NCBI GenBank assembly: GCA_028715605.1
Contig: JAQURM010000005.1
Location: 100,129-164,128 of the forward strand
Source: Desulfovibrionales bacterium
GTDB lineage: Bacteria > Desulfobacterota > QYQD01
Direction: 5' to 3'
DNA: 64,000 nt
Notes under the pieces: model-generated
The model's input: only the letters and a program-made list of their open reading frames with translations
The model's database searches: none
Told to the model about the DNA's origin: nothing
In this document: in pieces, positions 43,613-52,295 of the stretch
Numbering within the stretch: position 1 is the first letter of the stretch
Layout: every line of letters starts with the position of its first letter
Program-made: the position numbers and the translations under genes

Positions 43613-44350
43613 ATGAAAACTAACGGGGGTTTTGCAAGGTATTGTTCGCATAGATTAATCACACTATCAATTCTTCTTGCTGCATGCTTTTTTTACACAA
43701 TAGGGTGTTCTACGGTGCGGAACACAGCGCTGAACCCCGGAACAGACAGCTTGAAGCTTGCGAATGGGTCGGTATGCTTGTTGTCCTTGAGAACTGATAA
43801 CAAATATAAACCGGGGTGGCCTCCTGAGGTCTATAGAATAACCGTAATCGATGATAGTACAAAAAAGGAATATTTAATTAATCTCATTGAAGAATCTCTT
43901 CTGAAAAAAGCTATAAAGGATACATTTTCTACCAAAAAAGAGGGGCCGTGGGAGTCATTTATCAGTTTTCAATTGCCCCCGGGGTCATATCGTTTGTCAG
44001 CTATAGCAGGAGGATGCACAAAAGGAGTCGGTGTTGCGGCTGCTATGGGCAGTTTCGATTTTCCATTTGATATTCTTTTTCAGGTCGAGAATGGGGAATG
44101 CGTCTATCTGGGAAGATTGGAAATGACGAACCGTAAACGCGTATCGGAAGATGAAAGACCATCCGGCGGGAAATTAGGCCTATTAGGACAGGAACTTTCC
44201 GGTTTCGCAGATGGTACTTTCGACGTTAAAATCTATGATAATTTCGACCAGGACATCCAAAATTTCAAAGAAAAATATCCCGTTCTTTCCAATCAGGTCA
44301 TCAAAAAAAGAATACTTCCTCAATGGAAAAAGCCGGAAAATCGTTCATAG
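43613..44350 (+). CDS. lipoprotein, unknown function (1 of 3)
   Basis: The 245-residue precursor has a lipoprotein signal: basic start MKTNGGFARYCSHRL, a hydrophobic core ITLSILLAACFFYTIGC and a lipobox ending in Cys (about residue 32). The mature part contains a FQLPPGSYRLSAIAGG segment that looks like a beta-sandwich strand turn and recurs in related form in the next two genes. ATG at 43613 with GGGGGAT upstream is chosen over a frame opening at 43541. The mature protein would be membrane-anchored. Confidence 0.8.
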   Translation: MKTNGGFARYCSHRLITLSILLAACFFYTIGCSTVRNTALNPGTDSLKLANGSVCLLSLRTDNKYKPGWPPEVYRITVIDDSTKKEYLINLIEESLLKKAIKDTFSTKKEGPWESFISFQLPPGSYRLSAIAGGCTKGVGVAAAMGSFDFPFDILFQVENGECVYLGRLEMTNRKRVSEDERPSGGKLGLLGQELSGFADGTFDVKIYDNFDQDIQNFKEKYPVLSNQVIKKRILPQWKKPENRS

Positions 44351-44500
44351 GAAAATAAACATGGCACAGCCGAGTTTTTAATGGATACCCCCAATATATT
44401 GTGTTCAACCTGTTTTGAAACCTAGAGTCGGTTTGATTGGTGGCCGGAAAAACAGATCCAGGCTGCCTCTCAGAAAAGCTGATAAAAAAGGATATGTAAA

Positions 44501-45229
44501 ATGCTCAAGAATATATGTTCGATAATATTCTGCGTCACGATTATCATTGTTATTGGATGCGCACCAACAAAGTTCAATACCAAGGGCGGTATCAAATCTT
44601 TGAATGTGTTAGACGCCGATCCTAATACCTATGCGATAGTTTTAGTAAAATTACCGTTTGAACAAATTGACTACTTACAGCCTCCTGCCTTAGTTGAACG
44701 TATTTCGGATAGTTGGTATATCCAAAGAAAAGGAGATCAGGAAAAAGCCTGGTTTTGCACCGGCGGAGGGGTCTACGTCAACGATTATCTTCATCCAAGT
44801 AGAACGATAGGAATATATCCTTTAGAGAAATTCGAGAGATTACGTTATAGCTACTTCGCTTTCCTGGTTCCTGCGGGAGAATACGTGATAACATATCATT
44901 TTCCCAGTAATACATTTAGACACATGCTTAGTGTGGACTTTCAGAATGTTTTTTCAAAGGCATTTTATGCGACACCCGGAAAAGTTATCTACTTGGGGAG
45001 ATACAAACCCGTTGTTGAGGAGGAGGAAGACGGATACGTAAACACATATACAATCTATTATAAACAAATGGATATAATTAGTAATTATGAAGACGACATC
45101 AGCAACCTGAGGAAAAACTTTCCTGAACTTTTTACCAAACTCAAATTCACCGCCGAGGACTTTTCTATAGGACGACCACAGGCACACCCTGTAGTCTCCT
45201 TCACAATCCAAGGGTATAGATATCGTTAG
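44501..45229 (+). CDS. lipoprotein, unknown function (2 of 3)
   Basis: The 242-residue precursor has signal MLKNICSIIFCVTIIIVIGC with the lipobox cysteine at residue 20. A segment FLVPAGEYVITYHFPSNTFR corresponds to the LPPGSYRLSA segment of the first lipoprotein, and ISNYEDDISNLRKNFPEL to its DNFDQDIQNFKEKYPVL. The two proteins are therefore distant paralogues. Spacing to the previous gene is 150 bases and to the next 20 bases. Confidence 0.8.
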   Translation: MLKNICSIIFCVTIIIVIGCAPTKFNTKGGIKSLNVLDADPNTYAIVLVKLPFEQIDYLQPPALVERISDSWYIQRKGDQEKAWFCTGGGVYVNDYLHPSRTIGIYPLEKFERLRYSYFAFLVPAGEYVITYHFPSNTFRHMLSVDFQNVFSKAFYATPGKVIYLGRYKPVVEEEEDGYVNTYTIYYKQMDIISNYEDDISNLRKNFPELFTKLKFTAEDFSIGRPQAHPVVSFTIQGYRYR

Positions 45230-45249
45230 ACACAAAAGGAGGTCGTTAC

Positions 45250-45720
45250 ATGTGGTGGACAAAAGTAAAAGAGTTTTCTGTAGTTAATTATCTATTGAAG
45301 AACTATTTTGAGTTTGTGCTGTCAATTTCTCTTTCTCTCCTAGTACTAGGGTGTGCTCCGACGACATACAGACTTTATGAAGGGCCTCCACGACTGCCAA
45401 GCGAAGTAGCCTTTCTAACTGGTGATGATAATGATGAAATAATACTCTACAAAGTAGATGGGCAACAGTTGCCCGCCGAGCATGGTCCATACGGGAGGAA
45501 TTTTCTCATAGAGCTACTTCCCGGAAAGTATTCAATAACTGTGAGGTGGGATAGTGGTTTGCTTTATTCTGAAAAAATAGATTTGGTATTTAATGCAGAA
45601 GCTGGTCAAACCTATGCTGTAATGGGGCCACTTGACAAGAGAAGAGCAAAAGTCAAAGTCATAGGACTTATCGTAGTAGTTCCACAGAGTATGTGGATAG
45701 ACAACAAAAAAGGGGAATAA
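45250..45720 (+). CDS. lipoprotein, unknown function (3 of 3)
   Basis: The 156-residue precursor has a hydrophobic signal with lipobox LLVLGC followed by APTTY. The mature part carries FLIELLPGKYSITVRWDSG, matching the PGxY turn of the two preceding lipoproteins, but it is shorter. AAAGGAGG lies seven bases before the ATG, the best ribosome-binding site of the three. The function is unknown. A surface complex of the three lipoproteins is only a guess. Confidence 0.8.
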   Translation: MWWTKVKEFSVVNYLLKNYFEFVLSISLSLLVLGCAPTTYRLYEGPPRLPSEVAFLTGDDNDEIILYKVDGQQLPAEHGPYGRNFLIELLPGKYSITVRWDSGLLYSEKIDLVFNAEAGQTYAVMGPLDKRRAKVKVIGLIVVVPQSMWIDNKKGE

Positions 45721-45907
45721 CCCCCTTAGTCACTAAGCCATAAGATTGACGACAATTTTGGCAAGATATTTTTCACTGTGGCCGTAAGGCCTTGACAGCA
45801 AAGCGTTTACTGAGATTCTTGTTTGATCCAACTTTGGCAAGAACATGTGAAAGTTGTTTGGTTCCGGCTGAGCCGGGTTAGGATAGGGATAATGCCATTG
45901 CTATAAT

Positions 45908-46159
45908 TTGCAGGTCGTCCAAGAAGCTGGAAATGAGGGACCCCAGGCCTTGCAACACAATCGCCAGGTCTTATATGGCACTGACAAAACTGCATATCCA
46001 TTTCCCAGAAGCAGTTATAATAATCCACCAGAACCCATCAGTACCTCAGAAGTTGACCGCTTGGAGAAGAAGTATTCCGATATGTATGAGAGGTGTCAAA
46101 AAATTTCAGATGAATGCCGTAAGATTATCGATGGAAAGAAGCCTGAGACCCCGGAATAG
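45908..46159 (+). CDS. possible short gene or gene remnant
   Basis: An 83-codon frame starting with TTG ends in a convincing charged helix (VDRLEKKYSDMYERCQKISD and ECRKIIDGKKPETPE), which looks like a real protein C-terminus. The first half is compositionally random and no ribosome-binding site is seen, so the true gene is probably truncated or frameshifted upstream. The rest of the gap 45721-46247 shows nothing I can support. Confidence 0.3.
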   Translation: MQVVQEAGNEGPQALQHNRQVLYGTDKTAYPFPRSSYNNPPEPISTSEVDRLEKKYSDMYERCQKISDECRKIIDGKKPETPE

Positions 46160-46247
46160 CATGTCTTTGCCTGTTTGAGCTTAACCGAGAGGTTGGGGAT
46201 TTATACTGTTTTAACGGAAGGGAGTCTTTGCGGAGAGAGAAACTGGT

Positions 46248-46689
46248 TTGATGGGCGATTATATTTTTGCCATCGTCTTTGCGTTGATATTTATAGCTCT
46301 AGCCATTATTGGAGGGATTTCTCTTGTAACTGAAGTTCATTCAAAATTAATAAGATTAATACGGCGGCCTCAGTGCCAACCAATCCAATCTAGGAAGGCA
46401 GCGACAGCGACCTGGCGCGAATTATCCACGAGCAGATCTTTGACTTATGAAGAATTCAATGGCCCTTCTAAAGAAATTCAAAGGGGCAGATTTGGCAGAT
46501 GCGACAGTTGTTTTGCAGTGTTTGAGTTAGTTAATACTAAAGCTGTACTGGACTACTATGTATGGAGTCTGGGATTATACATACTACTGCCCTAAATGCT
46601 ACAAGGAAGAAAACCCGTATAGGGGCAAAATTATCGGTGCCGATGGGAAAGCCATCATGGATCAGTACGGTACGATATCCTACTCATAG
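46248..46689 (+). pseudogene. frameshifted membrane-anchored zinc-ribbon protein
   Basis: The first frame starts with a transmembrane helix (YIFAIVFALIFIALAIIGGI) and contains a CDSC pair (about residue 86) before stopping at 46593-46595. The next frame (+1) continues plausibly as WDYTYYCPKCYKEENPYRG and GKAIMDQYGTISYS to a stop at 46687-46689. Joined, it would have two CxxC pairs, a zinc ribbon. A single indel around 46530-46575 breaks it, or the base calls are wrong there. Confidence 0.5.
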
Positions 46690-46941
46690 ACCCCATAGTA
46701 GGGTATCTTTCGCATAATAATGGTGGGAACCCCACATTATTGTATGCGTGCCAGTATACTAAAGGATTAAGGAATCTGTAAGTGTAACTAAGTATGACTT
46801 AGATGTAGCCGCACGGGAGACATCTTCAAAAACCGTCCCTTATTGCCTACTTTTTTCACCCTTTCTGTCAGACTTTTCCGGCCATCCACTGTCACATTTT
46901 GTAAGGGTACGGAGAGAGATAAGAGAACGGCGTTAACTCCT

Positions 46942-48786
46942 CTATCTGCCGTTCTCCTTTTTCTTTGATGCCCTCATCATGTGCCTCTGTTGTGCGGGGA
47001 GCACGGCCTTCCGCAGCCGTATGGATAGAGGGGTAACTTCGACCAGTTCATCTTCGCCGATAAAATGTATCGCGCTTTCGAGCGTCATCGGTCTGGCCGG
47101 TGTGAGGATTACATTTTCGTCTCTCCCTGACGCGCGCATGTTGGACAGCTTCTTTTCCTTGCAGGGATTTACGTCGATGTCATTCTCCCGGTTATGCTCG
47201 CCGATCACCATGCCCTCATAAACGGCCTCGCCGGGTGAAATAAAAAGCTGCCCCCGCGGCTCAAGGTTAAAAAGTGCGTAAGCCACGGACTTTCCCTCCC
47301 GGTCGGCCACCATGGAACCGGTAGAGCGCGCGGGGAAGTCGCCCCGGTACTCCTCATAGCCTGTAAAATAGGAGTTCATGATGCCCGTGCCTTTGGTGTC
47401 GGTAAGGAATTCGTCCCGGTAGCCTATGAGCGCCCGTGAAGGGATGCTGAATTCTATCCTTACCCTGCCCCGGCCGTTATTGACAAGATTTGTCATCTTG
47501 CCTTTCCGTATAGAAAGTTTTTCCGTCACAATTCCCAGGAAATTCTCACTGCAATCAATAGAAAGTTGTTCTATCGGCTCACGCTTTTTTCCATCCTTGT
47601 ATCTGTAAATGACCTCGGGACGGCCTACGCAAAGCTCAAATCCTTCTCTTCGCATGGTCTCAATGAGAATAGCCATCTGAAACTCGCCTCTGCCCTTGAC
47701 AATAAAACTCTCTTTGTCCGCGGCTTCTTCTACCTTTATAGCCACGTTTTTCTGCATCTCCTTCCCGAGGCGCTCCCATATCTTGCTGGATTGTACGAAC
47801 TTGCCTTCTTTCCCTCCAAATGGCGCGTTGTTTATGGTGAATTTCATGGAAACGGTAGGCTCGTCAACCGTTATCCGTTTCAGCGGCTTTGGGGAATCTT
47901 TCGTGCAGATGGTGTCGCCTATATTGACGGAGTCCAGGCCGGAGAGGACAACAATATCGCCGGGCTCCACAACATCAACCTCTCTGAGGTTCATTCCTTC
48001 GTAGATCTGCAGTTTTGAAATCTTGAGCGGGAGCTGCTCGCCTTGCTCATCAATACAAACCAGGCTGTCGTTGTATTTTGCCTTGCCGTTGAAAACCTTG
48101 CCTATAGCCAACCGGCCGAGATAATCGGAATAACCCAGGTCCGCGACCAGCATCTGGAACGCTTCTTCCGGGTCATACGAAGGCGCGGGAATCTCCTCGA
48201 CGATGGTATCAAAAAGTACATGGAGATTTTCGCCTCTTTCCTCCAGCGCCTTTTGTGCAATACCGTCACGGCCTATGGCATAGAGTAAAGGGAAATCAAG
48301 CTGTTCTTCCGTAGCGCCAAGGTCTATAAACAGGTCGTATATCTCATTCAAGACTTCGTCAGGACGCGCATCTTTGCGGTCGATCTTGTTTATCATCACG
48401 ATAATCTTCAGACCTGCCTCGAACGTTTTTTTCAGGACGAAACGCGTCTGGGGTAGAGGGCCTTCCGAAGCGTCCACCAGGAGAAGCGCACCGTCGGCCA
48501 TGCTGAGCGCCCGTTCTACTTCACCCCCGAAATCCGCATGTCCAGGGGTGTCTATGATGTTTATTTTTATGCCTTTCCAGACTACGGCACAGTTTTTCGC
48601 AGCAATGGTGATGCCTCTTTCCCGCTCCAGGTCCATGCTGTCCATTATTCTGTCGTCCACTTCCTGCCCTACCCTGAACAATCCGCTCTGTCTGAACATA
48701 GTGTCAACAAGCGTGGTCTTTCCGTGGTCAACATGGGCGATGATGGCAATATTTCTTAGCTTTTCATTCTTTGCATATCTCTTCAT
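46942..48786 (-). CDS. typA: Ribosome-associated GTPase TypA/BipA
   Basis: TypA is a translational GTPase that acts in 50S assembly and stress adaptation. The 614-residue protein has G1 AHVDHGKTTL (about residues 17-26), switch motif RERGITIAAKN, G3 DTPGHADFGG and G4 NKID, then domain II, the EF-G-like domains and the TypA-specific C-terminal domain ending QQRHMMRASKKKENGR. A diverged copy of its last 17 codons lies at 41875-41925. The gene itself appears intact. Confidence 0.95.
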   Translation of the reverse strand: MKRYAKNEKLRNIAIIAHVDHGKTTLVDTMFRQSGLFRVGQEVDDRIMDSMDLERERGITIAAKNCAVVWKGIKINIIDTPGHADFGGEVERALSMADGALLLVDASEGPLPQTRFVLKKTFEAGLKIIVMINKIDRKDARPDEVLNEIYDLFIDLGATEEQLDFPLLYAIGRDGIAQKALEERGENLHVLFDTIVEEIPAPSYDPEEAFQMLVADLGYSDYLGRLAIGKVFNGKAKYNDSLVCIDEQGEQLPLKISKLQIYEGMNLREVDVVEPGDIVVLSGLDSVNIGDTICTKDSPKPLKRITVDEPTVSMKFTINNAPFGGKEGKFVQSSKIWERLGKEMQKNVAIKVEEAADKESFIVKGRGEFQMAILIETMRREGFELCVGRPEVIYRYKDGKKREPIEQLSIDCSENFLGIVTEKLSIRKGKMTNLVNNGRGRVRIEFSIPSRALIGYRDEFLTDTKGTGIMNSYFTGYEEYRGDFPARSTGSMVADREGKSVAYALFNLEPRGQLFISPGEAVYEGMVIGEHNRENDIDVNPCKEKKLSNMRASGRDENVILTPARPMTLESAIHFIGEDELVEVTPLSIRLRKAVLPAQQRHMMRASKKKENGR

Positions 48787-48844
48787 CTGTTTACTTTCCT
48801 CTTTCCTTCCTCAAGATCAAAGCACGGCGAAATTAAAAACTGAT

Positions 48845-48872
48845 AGTATACCCTTTAAAAGATCCATTGCAA
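48845..48872 (-). promoter_or_regulatory. candidate typA promoter
   Basis: On the minus strand TTGCAA (48867-48872) and TATACT (48845-48850) are 16 bases apart, about 60 bases before the ATG. Confidence 0.5.
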
Positions 48873-48903
48873 AGGTTAAAATTAAACAAAGTTTCCCTGA
48901 GTC

Positions 48904-49081
48904 TTAGGGAACCCCTATGTTTCTGAGCGAAACTTGCTGGAGCAGGGGGGGACCCATCGAGGGCGAGCAGAAAGGGGAAAACCCGCCCTTTAGAGGCGGG
49001 AAGTGGCAGGTATTCCCCGCCTGCGAACCCCGAAAGGATCGCTTGCGCAAGCCGTGAAGCGAAGAGACCAGGGGTTCCTAA
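48904..49081. repeat. structured repeat element, copy 2
   Basis: This relative of 33992-34164 shares long identical blocks such as CTGAGCGAAACTTGCTGGAG and GCGCAAGCCGTGAAGC. Its closing stem is GGAACCCCT (48908-48916) with AGGGGTTCC (49070-49078), different from copy 1. The internal hairpin is CCCGCC/GGCGGG around CTTTAGA (48982-49000), where one A-T pair of copy 1 has become C-G. It occupies the gap between typA and the ABC permease. Confidence 0.75.
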
Positions 49082-49134
49082 TGCAGGGAGAGAGAGCCGG
49101 CAGGCCGGGGCTGAATCCTGGGACGTAATCTTCC

Positions 49135-50244
49135 CTATCCCAGTTTCTGCTTAAACCGTAAGGCGCTTATGCCGATCGCAGATATGCCTATCACGGCCAT
49201 GGCCAGCAGTTGCGGCCAGAGGATGTCAAGTCCAACGCCTTTTAGATATACCCCACGGATAACCGCCACAAAGTAACGCAGCGGATTCAGATAGGTCAGG
49301 TATTGCACCCACTGAGGCATATTCTCAATGGGGAAGCCGAAGCCGGAGAGCATGACGGCCGGGTTAATGAATAAGAAACTGGCCATAAGGGCCTGCTGCT
49401 GGGTACGCGACACCGTGGAAAGGAAAAGTCCAAATCCTAAGGAACTTAAGAGAAACATTATAGCGCCGAGAAAGAGCACCAGCGGGTTGCCGGCTATGTG
49501 AACCTGGAATAATAAGAGGCCTACTATGCTGATCAAAATGACATCGACAATGCCGACAACCGCAAATGGGCATAGTTTTCCCAGGATAAGCTCAATCGGC
49601 CGTATCGGCGTCACGAGAATCTGTTCTATAGTGCCGATCTCGTATTCTTTCACAATAGCCATGGCGGTAAGTATCATGGTGACCATAAAGACCACCAGGG
49701 CAATGACTCCGGGGACGAAAAAGACCCGGCTTTCCAGGTTCGGATTATACCAGGTACGCGGCTCAACCGTGACCTCGCCATATTCTGCGACTAATTTGGC
49801 AGAAAGCGCACGGTTATAGTCGCCCAATATCCGGTTCAGATAGCCGACAATGACCATTGTGCTATTTGAATCCGTACCATCTAAGAGCACCTGGATATTA
49901 ACAGGCTTTCCACCGCGCACGTCATTGGCATACCCGGCCGGAATGACTATCCCTAGAATAACCCTGCTTCGATCTATAAGCCCTTTAAGCTCCGGCATAG
50001 TCCTCACCCTATGTTTTATGTCAAAATAGGCCGTGCTATCAAATCGGGAGAGTATCTCCCGGCTCTCCACGCTCTGATCATAATCTATTATTGCGGTGGG
50101 AATATGCTTTAAATCGAAGTTGGCCGCGTAACCAAAAACTATCAATTGCATGATAGGCGGGACCAGGAGGGTGAAACGCATACGTTTGTCCCGTAAAAAT
50201 TGGATGAACTCTTTTATAATGATGGTGCGTATGCGGTTGAACAA
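49135..50244 (-). CDS. ABC-2 type permease (YbhR/YhhJ-like), distal
   Basis: This 369-residue permease has one N-terminal helix (FTLLVPPIMQLIVFGYAANF), a periplasmic domain of about 150 residues and five C-terminal helices. That is the layout of ABC-2 exporters of the YbhS/YbhR and YhhJ type. It is the last gene of an operon of HlyD-like adaptor, two ATPases and two permeases. The two permeases are paralogous and probably form a heterodimer. The substrate is unknown; E. coli YbhFSR exports cationic drugs. Confidence 0.88.
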   Translation of the reverse strand: MFNRIRTIIIKEFIQFLRDKRMRFTLLVPPIMQLIVFGYAANFDLKHIPTAIIDYDQSVESREILSRFDSTAYFDIKHRVRTMPELKGLIDRSRVILGIVIPAGYANDVRGGKPVNIQVLLDGTDSNSTMVIVGYLNRILGDYNRALSAKLVAEYGEVTVEPRTWYNPNLESRVFFVPGVIALVVFMVTMILTAMAIVKEYEIGTIEQILVTPIRPIELILGKLCPFAVVGIVDVILISIVGLLLFQVHIAGNPLVLFLGAIMFLLSSLGFGLFLSTVSRTQQQALMASFLFINPAVMLSGFGFPIENMPQWVQYLTYLNPLRYFVAVIRGVYLKGVGLDILWPQLLAMAVIGISAIGISALRFKQKLG

Positions 50245-50251
50245 GGTGTGC

Positions 50252-51358
50252 TTACTCCAGGAATTTTTTGAACTTCATATATGCCGCGGCTATGCCGACC
50301 AGGCCGATTATGGCCAGGATTACGGTCTGCATCCATAACAAGTCTAACCCAAGCCCCTTGAGATAGATGGCCCTCAGGGCCGCAACAAAGTGCCGGGCCG
50401 GAACCACCTGGGTGATAATCTGTAATAAAGCAGGCATATTCGCGATGGGGAAGAGAAAGCCTGATAAAAGGAAGGCGGGCAGAAACGTGGTAAATATGGC
50501 TAATTGATTGGCCATGTGTTGATTTTTGGCGATGACCGACAAGAAAAAGCCAAAGGCTATGGAACCGATCATGAATATACCGGAGATGAACACCAGCGCC
50601 GCGAAACTGCCGCGCAGGGGCACATCAAAAATCAATCGGCTTGCGGCTACGGCAATAAACATATCCACCATGCCCAGAACGAAGTACGGGATGAGTTTTC
50701 CCAGGATAAGCTCCAGCTTTTTTACCGGAGTCGAGATAAGGCCTTCCATGGTGCCCCTCTCCCACTCACGGGCCACCGTGAGAGAAGTCAGGAGCGCCCC
50801 AATCACCGTCATAATGACCGCGATCAGGCCCGGAACTATGGAATTCTTGCTCTCCATCTCTTCGTTAAACCAGACGCGCACCCGGGCCGTGACGGGAATT
50901 TTGTCTCCCCGGATTGTAGCATTGAATATCTCGGTAATCCCGTTGACGTAGCTCAGGACGATGTTGGCCGTGTTGGGATCGCTCCCGTCCAGGAGTACCT
51001 GAACCGGGACCTCCTGGCCGGAAGATAATGACCGGGAAAACCTGGCCGGGATGACAAGGCCGAATTTGATGCGACCGGCATCTATATCGTCGATTATTTC
51101 CTGATAGTTATCTCGATAACTATGTACGGAAAAGTACTGAGAATTGGCAAAGAATTGCATGAAGTCGCGGCTCCTCTGGGTTCGATCCTGATCAAAAACA
51201 GCCATAGAAACGTGTTTAATGTCAAAGGTCACCGCATACCCGAAGAGGACGATGAGCAGAACAGGCAGCAATATAACCATAGCCAGGCTGCGGGGGTCAC
51301 GGTATATCTGGATAAATTCCTTCAGGGTAACGGCGTAAAGACGTTTAGGCCTGAACAC
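50252..51358 (-). CDS. ABC-2 type permease (YbhS-like), proximal
   Basis: This 368-residue paralogue of the next gene has the same layout: N-terminal helix (SLAMVILLPVLLIVLFGYAV), large periplasmic domain, five C-terminal helices. I chose GTG at 51358, which has AAGGA eight bases upstream and gives a length equal to its sister. An ATG at 51406 would overlap the ATPase gene by 62 bases. It is separated from the distal permease by 7 bases. Confidence 0.85.
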   Translation of the reverse strand: MFRPKRLYAVTLKEFIQIYRDPRSLAMVILLPVLLIVLFGYAVTFDIKHVSMAVFDQDRTQRSRDFMQFFANSQYFSVHSYRDNYQEIIDDIDAGRIKFGLVIPARFSRSLSSGQEVPVQVLLDGSDPNTANIVLSYVNGITEIFNATIRGDKIPVTARVRVWFNEEMESKNSIVPGLIAVIMTVIGALLTSLTVAREWERGTMEGLISTPVKKLELILGKLIPYFVLGMVDMFIAVAASRLIFDVPLRGSFAALVFISGIFMIGSIAFGFFLSVIAKNQHMANQLAIFTTFLPAFLLSGFLFPIANMPALLQIITQVVPARHFVAALRAIYLKGLGLDLLWMQTVILAIIGLVGIAAAYMKFKKFLE

Positions 51359-52295
51359 GGCTGGATTCCTTTGCGTCTTCCTGTTCGATAAGGGTAACAA
51401 AGACATCTTCCAGAGAAGGGACTATGGCCCGTATGTTCTGGACCTCTATTGCACTACCAGCCAGCCTTTCCCGGATGGCATCCTGCCCGGAGACCGGCTC
51501 TTGTACTTTAACGTGAAGCGTGTTTCCAAATATGGCGGTATCAAGTCCGCCCTGAAGCGCCTCCAGGGCCTCCACCAGAGGATGACAGGCGACCTCCAGA
51601 ATCGTTTCCTGCATATACCGACTTTTGAGCTCCTGTGGACTGCCGAGGGCAATAAGCCGGCCGCGATATATCAAGGCCAGTTGATCGCAGTACTCTGCCT
51701 CATCCATGTAATGGGTAGTGACAAAGACCGTGACCCCTTGGGAGGCCATGAGATAGATAAGGTCCCAGAAACGGCGTCGGGAGAGGGGATCGACGCCGGA
51801 TGTGGGTTCGTCCAAAAACACGATAGCCGGCTCATGGAGTATGGCGCAACCCAGGGCCAACCGCTGCTTCCATCCGGTGGCGAGCGTAGCGGTGACGCTC
51901 TCTCTTTTTTCTGATAGCGCGGTAAAATCCAAGACAAACCCGGTGCGTTTTTCCAATTTTTGACCGGAAAGTCCATATACCCCGCCGAAAAATGCGAGAT
52001 TCTCTCCTACCTTAAGGTCATCATATAGAGAAAACTTCTGCGACATATAGCCGATATGCTCTTTAATCTTTTGGGATTCCCTGACGATATCAAATCCTCC
52101 CACCGTTCCATTTCCGCCTGTGGGGCTGATCAGGCCGCAGAGCATGCGTATGGTAGTCGATTTCCCTGCGCCGTTTGGCCCCAGAAAGCCGAATATCTCA
52201 CCCTTTCCTACATTAAAACTCACCCGATCGACGGCAGTAAAATCCCCAAATCGCTTTACGAGTTCACTTACGCTTACCGAGTATTCCGAAGTCAT
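51345..52295 (-). CDS. ABC transporter ATPase, degenerate signature
   Basis: This 316-residue nucleotide-binding protein has Walker A GPNGAGKSTTIRML (about residues 39-52) and Walker B IVFLDEPTSGVDP. Where the LSGGQ signature is expected it reads LATGWKQ, so its composite ATP site is probably impaired. ATG at 52295 (MTSEYSV) is chosen; it overlaps the upstream ATPase by 4 bp (ATGA). It forms an asymmetric pair with that gene, which resembles the two halves of E. coli YbhF. Confidence 0.9.
   Translation of the reverse strand: MTSEYSVSVSELVKRFGDFTAVDRVSFNVGKGEIFGFLGPNGAGKSTTIRMLCGLISPTGGNGTVGGFDIVRESQKIKEHIGYMSQKFSLYDDLKVGENLAFFGGVYGLSGQKLEKRTGFVLDFTALSEKRESVTATLATGWKQRLALGCAILHEPAIVFLDEPTSGVDPLSRRRFWDLIYLMASQGVTVFVTTHYMDEAEYCDQLALIYRGRLIALGSPQELKSRYMQETILEVACHPLVEALEALQGGLDTAIFGNTLHVKVQEPVSGQDAIRERLAGSAIEVQNIRAIVPSLEDVFVTLIEQEDAKESSRVQA

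Noticed and set aside
45807..46028. 73-codon minus-strand frame rich in Cys and Trp
   Set aside because: No ribosome-binding site, no family-like pattern, and it overlaps the plus-strand frame at 45908-46159.
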